From Candidatus Obscuribacter sp. (lineage in GTDB: Bacteria; Cyanobacteriota; Vampirovibrionia; Obscuribacterales; Obscuribacteraceae), in NCBI GenBank assembly GCA_016712465.1, contig JADJQZ010000001.1, forward strand, positions 2,356,001 through 2,420,000: a stretch of 64,000 nt of DNA. Reading direction: 5' to 3'. Below are positions 50,284-59,374 of the stretch, one piece after another; position 1 is the first letter of the stretch, and the number at the start of each line of letters is the position of its first letter. The notes beneath the pieces were generated by a model that did no database searches, was not told the origin of the DNA, and worked only from the letters and a program-made list of their open reading frames with translations. The position numbers and the translations under genes are program-made.

Positions 50284-52302
50284 ATGACCGTTGATGCGGC
50301 CTGCGATATTTTTTCAGGTTCAAGCAGTGAAGAATTAGCTGCCGGGCAGGTTGTGGCCGGTACTTACCGGGTGCTGAGCTTGATTGCCAGAGGCGGCATG
50401 GGTAATGTCTACCTGGTCGAGCATATCTATTTGTTGAAGACCTTTGCCATGAAGGTGTTACCTGCCTATCTGGCCGGGGCGGAGGCCTCTCGCCGCTTCC
50501 TGGCTGAGGCTCGTTCTATCGCTCGCCTGGAGCATGAGAACATCGTCAAAATTCACAACTTCGGTCTTACCGATGCCGGCGTATCTTTCTATGTTATGGA
50601 ACTTGTGGATGGTCTGTGCCTCGAAGATTGGCTTTTATTGAACGGACCGCTTACAATTGAGCAGACTTTGAATCTTATGCACTGTCTTTGCCGGGGGCTG
50701 GGTTATGCCCACGGTAGGGGCTTTGTGCATCGGGATATCAAGCCGGCCAATGTCATGGTAGATTTTCGCGGCGCTTGCCCCCGGGTCAAACTTCTGGATT
50801 TTGGCCTGGTACAGTGCAGTCAGAATGCCACCGGGCAGGAGCGTTGTTTCGGTAGTCCTTTATATATGAGCCCAGAGCAGTGTGAAGGTCTCTCCTTGGA
50901 CCGGCGCACTGATGTCTATTCGCTTGGCTGTTTGCTCTATGCTTGCCTCACCGGTGTGCCGCCTTTTATGGGCTCGAACCCACTTGCCACCTGCTACATG
51001 CATACGAATGGAGCAAGACCGGTCTTGCGGCAGGAGCAGCTGCGGGAGCCTGTTGATGCAGATACTCTCCATAAGCTTAATCAGATTCTTCAGTTCTTGC
51101 TCTCGGTGCGTCGGGAAGAGCGCTATAGAGACATGGACGAAGTTCTGTTGGATCTTTCTTTGATCGGGTCCGAGCCCGAGCCTGAGGAGCCAATAGAACC
51201 TGAGACCATTGCCGAAGAGAAAGTCTTTACCGGCTGGCTTGTGGCATTTCTCTGTGTGCTTGGCAGCACGTCCGTTTTGCTAAGCCTCTGGTTTTCCCTG
51301 CAATGCTTTGAAGGAGCAAGGGCTGAAAGTCGCAGGCAGAAGGTCGATAGCTCTGTGGCAGCACTTGTGGATAGCACCGCTGCGCTGGAGCGAAATGAGC
51401 TTGATATTCAGGAAATGGAAGACCTCAAGCCATTCATGGAGGGAAGTGGGAATCTCAGACATTTTGCCTTCCCGCGCACGGTCTGCCTTGGCATATTGCG
51501 GGCTGCCGATGACGCCAACTTCTTAATGAAGGCCCAGGGCGAGCTGACCTTTCCGGGGCAGAGCCCCCTTGTTTTTCATCCTTCCGCCGCCTGCCTGAAT
51601 AAGCCGCGCTATCTCAGGCGCTTTTCCTCGGGGCAACTGGAGGGGATTTATGCCGCCGGCAACGAACTTCTAGATGACGATAATTTGCGGTACAGCGATC
51701 ATCTTAAAGACCTCAAGTATCTCAATTGTCACTTTACTCGCCTTTCCGATGCATCTCTTACTACTATCGCCAAGTTTGACCAGTTGCAGTTTCTAGATGT
51801 CAGTCATACGCTTATTTCTCATCTGGAGAGCTTGCCCAATCTCAGGAATCTCAAGACGTTATACATGGATTCTCTGCCTGGTTTGCCGGCGGTGCTGAGG
51901 GAACTGCGTAAGACTTCAGTGATTGAGGCACTCGACATTAGCGATATCAGTATTGCCGCTAGCGATGTGGAACTATTGAAAGGTTTGAAGAAACTGCGCC
52001 GCCTTACCTTGCATGGTACCAAGATCAACCCGGACAGTCTGCCGGCTCTGCTTGATAGCTTGAGTAATTTGAGTTATCTGGATCTTTCTGCCAACGAATT
52101 GAGCGACTCTCAGGTTGAGCGACTGCTGCCGGCTTTGAAGCGGTCTCATTTGCGAATACTCTTGTTGTCTAAAGACGGACTTTCCGAAGCAAGGCGCCAC
52201 AGAATAGAGAGTAATTTGCCGGATGATTGCCGCGTGAATTACGAGACGGTTATCGAAAACGCCGGTATGAGCGAATTAATAAGCGGTCTTGGAAAATTTT
52301 AG
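50284..52302 (+). CDS. Membrane Ser/Thr kinase with extracytoplasmic leucine-rich repeats
   Basis: The 672 residues contain a Hanks-type kinase (~28-290): Gly-rich loop ARGGMGNVYLV, K57, HRD D151, DFG D172 and SPEQC, all intact. An acidic linker and one membrane span (~316-338) follow, then ~330 outside residues in which LRR-type repeats begin at about 460 (LKYLNCHFTRLSDASLTTI, LQFLDVSHTLISHLESL, LSYLDLSANELSDSQVERL). This is a receptor-kinase layout like that of plant LRR kinases but inverted. LRRs bind proteins or ligands. Convergent with a USP gene 5 bp downstream. Confidence 0.9.
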   Translation: MTVDAACDIFSGSSSEELAAGQVVAGTYRVLSLIARGGMGNVYLVEHIYLLKTFAMKVLPAYLAGAEASRRFLAEARSIARLEHENIVKIHNFGLTDAGVSFYVMELVDGLCLEDWLLLNGPLTIEQTLNLMHCLCRGLGYAHGRGFVHRDIKPANVMVDFRGACPRVKLLDFGLVQCSQNATGQERCFGSPLYMSPEQCEGLSLDRRTDVYSLGCLLYACLTGVPPFMGSNPLATCYMHTNGARPVLRQEQLREPVDADTLHKLNQILQFLLSVRREERYRDMDEVLLDLSLIGSEPEPEEPIEPETIAEEKVFTGWLVAFLCVLGSTSVLLSLWFSLQCFEGARAESRRQKVDSSVAALVDSTAALERNELDIQEMEDLKPFMEGSGNLRHFAFPRTVCLGILRAADDANFLMKAQGELTFPGQSPLVFHPSAACLNKPRYLRRFSSGQLEGIYAAGNELLDDDNLRYSDHLKDLKYLNCHFTRLSDASLTTIAKFDQLQFLDVSHTLISHLESLPNLRNLKTLYMDSLPGLPAVLRELRKTSVIEALDISDISIAASDVELLKGLKKLRRLTLHGTKINPDSLPALLDSLSNLSYLDLSANELSDSQVERLLPALKRSHLRILLLSKDGLSEARRHRIESNLPDDCRVNYETVIENAGMSELISGLGKF

Positions 52303-52306
52303 AGAC

Positions 52307-53284
52307 TTAGCCCATTCCAATGTAAGGAGGCACGTGGGGACGGTAGTCGCCGTAGCCTTCGTCTTTACTATTGGGTTGTTCCATCTCTTTTTCAAGAGCC
52401 TCGTATTCGGCCTGTGAAAGCACACCTTTGGCGATAGCCACCGAGCATGGTGCACGACCGGCGATTGACTGCGAGACACTGCCCAGCAGCAGTCTGGTCA
52501 GGCCGGTTTTGCCGTGAGAGCCCAGTACTATCAGGTCGGCCTGCCAACTTTCAGCTACCGCCATAATGACGTCATCAGGGTTGCCGTCATGCACCTGGGT
52601 GGTGACATTTTCTCGACCAAAGGCTTCGATAAGAGGCTGCGCCATCTCTTGCAGTTCTACCTGGGCCAGGGTGCTCAAGTGCACCGAGGCGAAGTCTGCC
52701 TTACTGAGCATTGTCTCGGAAACTTCTTTCACGGCTGTCACAAGTTTGAAGCGAGTGTTCCTGGCAAAGCCCAGGTTGGCTAACCACTTAACGGCGGCTC
52801 TGCTGAAGATACTGCCGTCTACCGGTATCAGTACGCTTTCGAAGCCGTCGTTCAATTCCTGCGCTAGATCTTTCAGGTGCGGCTTGAGAATCATGACTGG
52901 GCAGCCTGCGTGAAGCATGACGTGTTGAGACACCGAACCGGTGAGCAATAACTCCAGCCCCCTGTGTCCGCGTGTACCCAGAATGATCAGGTTGGCCGAC
53001 CAACGGCGGGCTATCTTAATTATTGTTTCTTTGGGCTCACCATGGGCGATATCATAAAAGATGCGGCAGTGGGGCAGAAGATTTTGCAGGCGCTGGGCTT
53101 TCTCCCCGAGAAGGTCGATGACGAGCTGTTCTTCCTTGTGCAGCGGTCTCCCTTCTTTCGGTTTTGGTCCCCTGATGGACGTGAAAAGATTGATTTCAGT
53201 GCCTTCCGACCAACTCATGCTCTTTACTGTGGTAAGCAGTGTTTCGCTTTGCTCACTGTGATCTATGGCCGCCAGTATTTTCAT
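52307..53284 (-). CDS. Tandem universal stress protein (UspA family)
   Basis: The 325 residues hold two Usp domains (~1-135 and ~150-295) with ATP loops GTRGHRG..LLTGSVS and GSHGKTG..LLLGSVS. A hydrophilic tail of ~35 residues follows (SKDEGYGDY, HVPPY). Likely energy-stress role. It starts inside the stop region of the upstream methyltransferase gene (4-bp overlap), so they form an operon. Confidence 0.9.
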   Translation of the reverse strand: MKILAAIDHSEQSETLLTTVKSMSWSEGTEINLFTSIRGPKPKEGRPLHKEEQLVIDLLGEKAQRLQNLLPHCRIFYDIAHGEPKETIIKIARRWSANLIILGTRGHRGLELLLTGSVSQHVMLHAGCPVMILKPHLKDLAQELNDGFESVLIPVDGSIFSRAAVKWLANLGFARNTRFKLVTAVKEVSETMLSKADFASVHLSTLAQVELQEMAQPLIEAFGRENVTTQVHDGNPDDVIMAVAESWQADLIVLGSHGKTGLTRLLLGSVSQSIAGRAPCSVAIAKGVLSQAEYEALEKEMEQPNSKDEGYGDYRPHVPPYIGMG

Positions 53285-54012
53285 TTTGCGCCGTCCTCCT
53301 GGAAGATCAAAGCGTATTGCCTGGGAAGGAAATCCAGACTGGACTTAAGCTTATAGCCTGCTTGCTGCATTTCGCTTTCGGTTTGCCTAGAGTCTATGCG
53401 CATGTTTTGGGGTGGACCATCGGTTATCTGAGCGTCTTTCTTAAAGTCTATTATGACTATTTTGCCGTCTTTGTTCAGATAGCTCTTCAGTTTGCTGAAA
53501 TACTCAGGTCGATAGTCGATGTGATGATAGGTGTTTACTACCAGGATCAGGTCCAGCTTCTCTGGGAAGCTGGGGGTATGACTATCTACGGATAGCGCCC
53601 GCAAGTTGGCCAGTTTGCGCTTTCTAGCCAGGGTGGTGAGATATTTGACCATGTCTTTTTCGCTGTCGGCCGCATAAACTTTGCCTTCCGGTAAAAGTTT
53701 GGCCAGGCGCCAGGAAAAGTAGCCGGTACCGGCGCCCAGGTCTGCTACTGTCTCATGGACGGAGAGGTTGAGGGCTTTCAGTAGCTGATCGGGCATTTGC
53801 CAGCTATCGCGTTTCTTATCGTCGAACTTGTGGGACCATCGGTGAGCGTTGGAAAAGTCTTTATGAAAACCTTCATGATGGAGCGGTTCTGAAGCGGCGG
53901 TGACTTCAAGGGCGCCACTGGGAGTAGCCAGGGCTGAGGCTAGCAAGGCGGCCAGTGTTAGCCGGTTCAATGCTGGTGAGCTGGAAAGTAATGGGCGTTT
54001 GAGCCTGAGCAT
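53281..54012 (-). CDS. Exported class I SAM-like methyltransferase
   Basis: ATG 54012 is preferred because it opens a signal peptide (RLKRPLL, hydrophobic LTLAALLASALA); the frame extends to TTG 54081. The mature part is a Rossmann methyltransferase with VADLGAGTGYFSWRLA (SAM motif I), VYAADSEKDM and LDLILVVNTYHHID. Periplasmic methyltransferases are rare, since SAM is not normally found outside the cytoplasm, so the signal may be a membrane anchor or the start may differ. It overlaps the USP gene by 4 bp. Confidence 0.75.
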   Translation of the reverse strand: MLRLKRPLLSSSPALNRLTLAALLASALATPSGALEVTAASEPLHHEGFHKDFSNAHRWSHKFDDKKRDSWQMPDQLLKALNLSVHETVADLGAGTGYFSWRLAKLLPEGKVYAADSEKDMVKYLTTLARKRKLANLRALSVDSHTPSFPEKLDLILVVNTYHHIDYRPEYFSKLKSYLNKDGKIVIIDFKKDAQITDGPPQNMRIDSRQTESEMQQAGYKLKSSLDFLPRQYALIFQEDGAK

Positions 54013-54232
54013 GGTGACGAAAGTTTCCTTGTTGCGGAGTTTGAGGGGCCGGCAGTCTGCCCTGGATGGCTTGTGAGCCAAAAGGATACCACCGGGAGGT
54101 GCCGCTATGTTTTTTTACAAGGGAGGTGCTTTAACTGGAGCCATTGTTTAAGCTAGTGTTTTCTATGGCAAGATCCTATGGCACGAATTGCCTGGAACCA
54201 TTTCTATTTTTCGGCTTTGTCGGCACTAATTC

Positions 54233-55486
54233 ATGGACGCATCGGGGTTTAAATTGCACAAGTCTTCTATTCGAAACGGCATTCTTTTCACGCTTGCCCT
54301 TGCTGCCGGTGTTTTTACTATTGAAGCCGGTCGGGCACTGCCTGCGCCCCCCAGCGATTTTGAAAATCTGCCTGGCTATGTGCTCATACCGCCTCGTTCT
54401 TACAAACCGGCGCCCGCTACTTTAGACTCCGAGGCCGGTAGGAAACAGGTGCTCGCCGGCGGTTGCCTCAGTTGCCATGCTGTTTTAGAGGAAGGCCGCC
54501 TGACCGGTGGTAGTTCTGCTCCCATGTTTGCCGGAATTGGGGCTTACCGCAACGAACAGAATATTATTGACAGGATCAGTAACAAGCGTCGGGTTGGTTT
54601 GATTGAAAGCCGCAGCATGAGCCACATTCATGTTGATCCGGCGGCGGCACGAATGATCGCTCGCTATCTGCTTACCCTGCCTGAGCCGGAAAAGGGCGTG
54701 CTTGTGGCTTCACACGCCCCCAGGGAAAGCGGTAGTAAACCTAAACTTGAGCCATTTAAGCCGGCCGGTGCTACTGCTTCCAGTAAGGCCGGTTACTTGC
54801 TCTTCAAAGCCAATAATTGTCTGGCCTGCCATGAAGTACAGGGCTTTGGCGGCCATCTGGGACCGCCCCTTGATGGCGTGGGCGCCAGGCTCAGTCGAGC
54901 CGAATTGACCGCCCGCATCGAGGGCATGGCCGTTCCGGCACCTGCCGTCAAAGCCGGCGAAGGACGCCCGGCCGTTGTGAAGATGCCGGCCTTCAAGCTC
55001 AAGCAAGATGAGCTCAAGAAACTCGTCGACTACTTGCTTACCCTGCCTGTAGACAGCTATCAGCCTGCCGCACCATCCAAAGCCAGTGCTGAAGGGGCTA
55101 AGCTTTATGCCAAGTATCAGTGCGCCGGCTGCCATACCGTGGCCGGTAAAGGCGGCAGCCTGGGACCTGCTTTGGACGCCATCGGCGCCCATCGGGGAAG
55201 TGAGTGGCTGACGGCGCGCTTGCTCAATCCTGAGGAGCAAGTGCGTAACTTTCCGGAGTTGTTTCAGTATGCCGAAGGCGCCAAGGGTGAGTCCCACAAA
55301 GATCCCTCGCAAGTCTCCTTGCAAGAACCCTTGAAAGAACCCTTGAAAGATCCGAGGAGCGGCAAACCCATGAGCCTGATGCCGCACCAGGCTATTGGGC
55401 TGAGCGATGCCAAAAAGATTGTCGCTTATCTCTTCACCCTCGGTGAATACTCCGGCGGCAAAACGACTTCAGCCCAGAGCAAGTAA
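54233..55486 (+). CDS. Exported tri-haem c-type cytochrome
   Basis: The 417 residues start with a signal/anchor segment (NGILFTLALAAGVFTIEA) and contain three haem-binding CxxCH motifs: C78-C81-H82 (CLSCH), C196-C199-H200 (CLACH) and C297-C300-H301 (CAGCH), each in a class-I cytochrome c fold with a later Met ligand candidate (for example MPAFK). Proline/Ala-rich linkers separate the domains. It would carry electrons in the periplasm. No oxidase subunit is adjacent. It sits 1 bp from the convergent PspA gene. Confidence 0.88.
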   Translation: MDASGFKLHKSSIRNGILFTLALAAGVFTIEAGRALPAPPSDFENLPGYVLIPPRSYKPAPATLDSEAGRKQVLAGGCLSCHAVLEEGRLTGGSSAPMFAGIGAYRNEQNIIDRISNKRRVGLIESRSMSHIHVDPAAARMIARYLLTLPEPEKGVLVASHAPRESGSKPKLEPFKPAGATASSKAGYLLFKANNCLACHEVQGFGGHLGPPLDGVGARLSRAELTARIEGMAVPAPAVKAGEGRPAVVKMPAFKLKQDELKKLVDYLLTLPVDSYQPAAPSKASAEGAKLYAKYQCAGCHTVAGKGGSLGPALDAIGAHRGSEWLTARLLNPEEQVRNFPELFQYAEGAKGESHKDPSQVSLQEPLKEPLKDPRSGKPMSLMPHQAIGLSDAKKIVAYLFTLGEYSGGKTTSAQSK

Positions 55487-55487
55487 G

Positions 55488-56258
55488 CTACTTGCCTTCT
55501 TTATTGGGGTTGTCCAGAAGCATAGGTACGTTTTCGTCTACAACTTCGGCGTCTACGGCGTCTTCGTCCGGATTTTGTACAATCAGTTTGGGGCTTGTGC
55601 CGGCGGCGCTGCCTTTGTTTGCTACCTGAGCCTTGAGCAGGGCTAGTTCATCATCAATCTGTCCGGCTTTATCCATTTCCTTGACTTGCTCAATGGCTGC
55701 AGTCACACCGCGCATTTCAAGCAAAGCTTCGTTTTTGATTTCTTTGGCCTTTATCTTCTCTTCCCACTTATCCATGCTGGAAGTGCTCGTACCGGCGGCA
55801 ATTTCATTGGCTTTGGCCATGGCCTCTGAGCCTTTGGCCCGAGCCGTCATGGCTGCCTTCTTGCGCTGGAAGTCTTTCAGTTGTAATTCCATTTCACTGT
55901 AGCGGCGCTTTAATTCTGCTGTAGTTTTCTTTTGTTCTTCCAACTGACTGGTCAGGCTTTCTTTGTGCTGGGTCAGATCCACCTTCTTTTGAATACACTG
56001 CCGGGCTACTTCGTCGTTATTTTGCCCTACGGCAACCGCCGCCCGGCGCTCCCAGTTGAGTCTCTCTTCTTCAGTCTTTTTGATCTGTTGATCGAGCATC
56101 TTTTCGTTGGTAATTGATGCTGTGAGCGCCTCTTGTACCTTCTTGACTCCTGATTCTAATTCCATCTGAGCCTGCTCGGCTAGAATCTCCGGTGTTTCCA
56201 TTTTGCTTACACCGGCATTGAACATGGCTTTGATGATGTTAATGAGACGATCGAACAT
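55488..56258 (-). CDS. PspA/IM30 (Vipp1-like) membrane-stress protein
   Basis: The 256 residues start with MFDRLINIIKAMFNAGVSKMETPEILAEQ, the amphipathic PspA N-terminus (helix 0 and ETPE), followed by long coiled-coil helices (~25-185) and an acidic C-terminal extension (ENVPMLL). PspA/Vipp1 assemble on stressed inner membranes and in cyanobacteria on thylakoids. No pspF/pspB/C operon is present. The upstream PPK2 gene is 22 bp away on the same strand, so they may be co-transcribed. Confidence 0.92.
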   Translation of the reverse strand: MFDRLINIIKAMFNAGVSKMETPEILAEQAQMELESGVKKVQEALTASITNEKMLDQQIKKTEEERLNWERRAAVAVGQNNDEVARQCIQKKVDLTQHKESLTSQLEEQKKTTAELKRRYSEMELQLKDFQRKKAAMTARAKGSEAMAKANEIAAGTSTSSMDKWEEKIKAKEIKNEALLEMRGVTAAIEQVKEMDKAGQIDDELALLKAQVANKGSAAGTSPKLIVQNPDEDAVDAEVVDENVPMLLDNPNKEGK

Positions 56259-56280
56259 CTACTTCCTTCTCCTTGAGAAT

Positions 56281-57228
56281 CTATTTTTCTGAGAGTAAAA
56301 GCGTTTTGGCTTTTTCCAGTTCCGCTTTCTGTTTCTTGTCCACTTCCGGATACTGAAGATCCAGGCTTTCCAGTTTGTGCACTATGGCTGCAATCACTGC
56401 CAGTCTTGTGAACCATTTGTTATCAGCCGGAATGATGTACCAGGGGGCCTCCTTACTTGCGGTAGCTTTGATTGCCTCCTCATAAGCCTTTTGATAGTCA
56501 TTCCAGTAACCTCGCTCAATTACGTCGGCGCTGGAAAACTTCCAGTTTTTCTTCGGTATGTCTATGCGTGCCAGGAATCGCTTCTTTTGTTCTGCTTTGC
56601 TTACGTTTAGGAAAAACTTGAGTACCATGATACCGTTGCGGGACAGATATTTCTCAAATGCGGCCATATCTTCCAGGCGTTCGTCCCAGATGGCTTTGGT
56701 TTTGAGCTTTTCCGGCAGCTTATGGGCGGCGAGAATTTCATTATGCACTCGCACCACCAGCACTTCTTCATAGTAGGAACGATTGAAAATGCCTATTCTA
56801 CCTCTCTCCGGTAGGCACCGCTGATAGCGCCACATGAAATCGTGGTCGAGTTCTTCGAAGGACGGCTGCTTGAAGGAATAGACCTGACATCCCTGGGGAT
56901 TGACCCCGGACATCACATGCTTGATAGTGCCGTCCTTGCCGGCTGCATCCATGGCCTGGAAGATGCAAAGTAGAGCATAACGGTCTTGTGCATACAGGCG
57001 GTCTTGCAGTTCAGCCAGCCACTCCACGCCCCTGGACAGGATGGTGTCTGCTTCTTCCTTGCCTTCTTCTTTGCGCTTCTGGGGGTAGCCGGCGGTGGAG
57101 CCGGCATCAAAGTCTTTCAGGCGAAAGTTTTTGCCGCTTTCGACGCGGTAGTTCTTGAGGAGCTTTTCAATTTCCGCAAGCTTGTCTGAACGTTTTGCCG
57201 GCTTTTTGTCTTTATCGTTTTTGCCCAT
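56281..57228 (-). CDS. Polyphosphate kinase 2 family protein
   Basis: The 315 residues match PPK2: Walker A-like QAMDAAGKDGTIKHV, YQRCLPERGRIGIFNRSYYEEV, KFFLNVSKAEQKKRFLARID (lid module) and the late IPADNKWFTRLAV. PPK2 enzymes use polyphosphate to phosphorylate nucleotides. The N-terminal 70 residues are hydrophilic and Lys/Glu-rich. It precedes pspA by 22 bp. Polyphosphate use fits a phosphate-storing or energy-limited lifestyle; that link is inference. Confidence 0.92.
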   Translation of the reverse strand: MGKNDKDKKPAKRSDKLAEIEKLLKNYRVESGKNFRLKDFDAGSTAGYPQKRKEEGKEEADTILSRGVEWLAELQDRLYAQDRYALLCIFQAMDAAGKDGTIKHVMSGVNPQGCQVYSFKQPSFEELDHDFMWRYQRCLPERGRIGIFNRSYYEEVLVVRVHNEILAAHKLPEKLKTKAIWDERLEDMAAFEKYLSRNGIMVLKFFLNVSKAEQKKRFLARIDIPKKNWKFSSADVIERGYWNDYQKAYEEAIKATASKEAPWYIIPADNKWFTRLAVIAAIVHKLESLDLQYPEVDKKQKAELEKAKTLLLSEK

Positions 57229-57620
57229 AATTGCCCTTGGGGTTTTTCGCTCTTGCGTTTGACCTTCGGTCTGGTCGATTGCTCAGGCGACTTTCGATAT
57301 GTCCTTTGTTTTTTGACTTTGGCGGTCATATGACCCTATGCCTCATGGTTCAGGCTTTTAACCCCCGGGCAGCAAGCTTTAACGCTAAATTAAAGGCCCC
57401 TTTCTTGCTTGAAAGAGCCTTAGAGCCTGGAAGAGAGCGCTTAAAATTTCTGAAGATAGTCTTTGCTTGCTCCCCGCGTCGTTAATTGCCGTATGCTTAG
57501 TACTTTAGTGATTGACCGGCTGGTCTCCAGGGTAAGTTTAGTAAAGGTTTGGCGTCAATTAAAAACGAAAGGTTGTCAAGGCAGCGTTTGCGAAAGGCAG
57601 AGGGTTCTCACCCGGCATAG
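57229..57620. other. Gene-free stretch
   Basis: No convincing coding frame or strong terminator was found in the 392 bases between the PPK2 start and the DUF4388 gene. It must hold two divergent promoters, which could not be identified by eye. Confidence 0.4.
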
Positions 57621-59222
57621 ATGTATCGACCAAAGAAGGAACAGCCAGCTCCGCCCATCAGACTCGACCCCCTGTCGAGGATGCCGGATGTGGCCTGCCT
57701 TTCTGAGGCTATGGAGAAGGCCCGTGATGCAGCCGGGCGCATGGTGGAAATCACCTGGCCGAAGCTCGAAGCCGACATCTCCATGATTCTTTCCGTTATT
57801 TATCAGCCCCAGCAGGGCGATCCGATCTGGCAGTTCAGCGAGGGCACCTTCCGGCAGATGCGCGATATCTGGCGTTATGCTTCCGGTGACCCGGTTTTGA
57901 TTCATAGCCTCGTGATGGCCGAATGTACCGGCGAAGTGTCGGCGGTGTCCGATAATTCCGTGGGTGGCGGAGCTATTTCCAAGTTCGTGGCCAACACCCC
58001 CAGTTCCTACAGTACCTCTTTGCTCGGCTTGCAAGCCACGTCCGGTACCCGTTATCCGGTGGTGAGCGCCAGCAAGAGCAGTCGTGATGCCACCATGGAA
58101 GGTGACTTGACCGACATGTCCGTGCCGAACCTTCTCCAGTCCATTACCATGAGTAAGATGACCGGTAGGTTGTTTGTTGATACCGGACAGGCGGCATCGG
58201 AACTGTACTTCCAGGACGGCAATCTCGTTCACGCTCTGGCTGTGGACGTGGTCGGCGATCAGGCTTTGATGGAACTGGTGACCTGGGAGAAGGGCAAGTT
58301 CTACTTCTATCGCGATGAGAAGACCGAGCAACGCACGATTCAACGCAGACTGGATGCCGTTCTCATGGAAGGCATCACCCTCTTGGATCAAAGCAAGTAT
58401 TTGCTCAGCCGTGGTCTTACCATGGAGTCTTATCTCGATAAGAAGTTTCCCAATTTGTCGGAAGCCGAGTTCGATGCGAAAGTGGCTCAGGGAGCACCTG
58501 TGCCGCCTGATGAGCAGAAAGCTTTTTACTTGCAGTTGGATGGTTGTTCCACCCTCTTCGATCTGCTGCGCAAGCGTCCTATGGTCAAGAAGGATTGGGT
58601 TTCCATCACCTTCAATCTGGTTAACTGCGACCTCATCACCATATCTAGAAAGCCTACGCGCGTTGATAAAACTGCTTTTCTGGAATCGGTCTCTATTGAT
58701 AGTGCCGCTGTAGAGCGCGTGCGCACTCTTTTGTCGAGACCTGACTCCGGCATCATGTCATTTCCCTCATTTCACTATTTCCTAGATCAAGAAGCGCAGC
58801 GCTTTCAGCAGTACGGTACGCCTTGTACTCTCGTCATCTTCGAGATGCGCATGCTTTTGCCCAACAAGTTGGAGCCGCTCTCCATCCCTGCTTGTAAGGA
58901 AGCGGCCCGCCGCATCAATACCGTAATTCGTTCTCTTGATATATTGGCTCACTTCGAAACCCTCAGCTATGCTTTGCTTCTGCCCAGCACCGAAGGACCG
59001 GCTGCCGCCATGCTGGCCCATCGTATTTTGGAAACAGTACGAGCCTCAGCTCTTTTACCTGGTGTAGATAGTCTGGCCATGGCTTTCGGTATTGCCTCCA
59101 TGCCCGATGATTGTCGGGACATGGGACTGTTGGTTTCTGCCGCCAAGGCCGCCAAGATGGTGGCACAGCGTAACAACTATCCTATTGTTATGTTCAAGGA
59201 CATGCAGGCGCCCCAAACTTAA
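57621..59222 (+). CDS. DUF4388 (PATAN) protein with degenerate GGDEF-like C-terminus
   Basis: The 533 residues include a DUF4388 domain at ~156-250 (MEGDLTDMSVPNLLQSI, GRLFVDTGQAASELYFQDG, ALMELVTWEKGKFYF), a helical middle, and a GGDEF-like domain at ~380-530 (FLDQEAQRFQQYGT, LAHFETLSYALLLP, AAMLAHRILETVRAS, LAMAFGIAS) in which the active GG[DE]EF is replaced. DUF4388 domains act in signalling scaffolds of cyanobacteria and related groups. It probably senses or relays a signal rather than making cyclic di-GMP. No good ribosome site at the ATG. Confidence 0.8.
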   Translation: MYRPKKEQPAPPIRLDPLSRMPDVACLSEAMEKARDAAGRMVEITWPKLEADISMILSVIYQPQQGDPIWQFSEGTFRQMRDIWRYASGDPVLIHSLVMAECTGEVSAVSDNSVGGGAISKFVANTPSSYSTSLLGLQATSGTRYPVVSASKSSRDATMEGDLTDMSVPNLLQSITMSKMTGRLFVDTGQAASELYFQDGNLVHALAVDVVGDQALMELVTWEKGKFYFYRDEKTEQRTIQRRLDAVLMEGITLLDQSKYLLSRGLTMESYLDKKFPNLSEAEFDAKVAQGAPVPPDEQKAFYLQLDGCSTLFDLLRKRPMVKKDWVSITFNLVNCDLITISRKPTRVDKTAFLESVSIDSAAVERVRTLLSRPDSGIMSFPSFHYFLDQEAQRFQQYGTPCTLVIFEMRMLLPNKLEPLSIPACKEAARRINTVIRSLDILAHFETLSYALLLPSTEGPAAAMLAHRILETVRASALLPGVDSLAMAFGIASMPDDCRDMGLLVSAAKAAKMVAQRNNYPIVMFKDMQAPQT

Positions 59223-59374
59223 AGGCGTCTCAGAATCCTGCTCACGGTAATCTATATACGTGAGCGATTTGCGGCTCTTTTGAGAAATTTTGCTTCCGGC
59301 TCTCTAAAAATTTGCAGTCTGCTGTTGATGCTCCATGTGAGGGGAAACCCTAGAAACTAAGGAGTGTTAAACAA

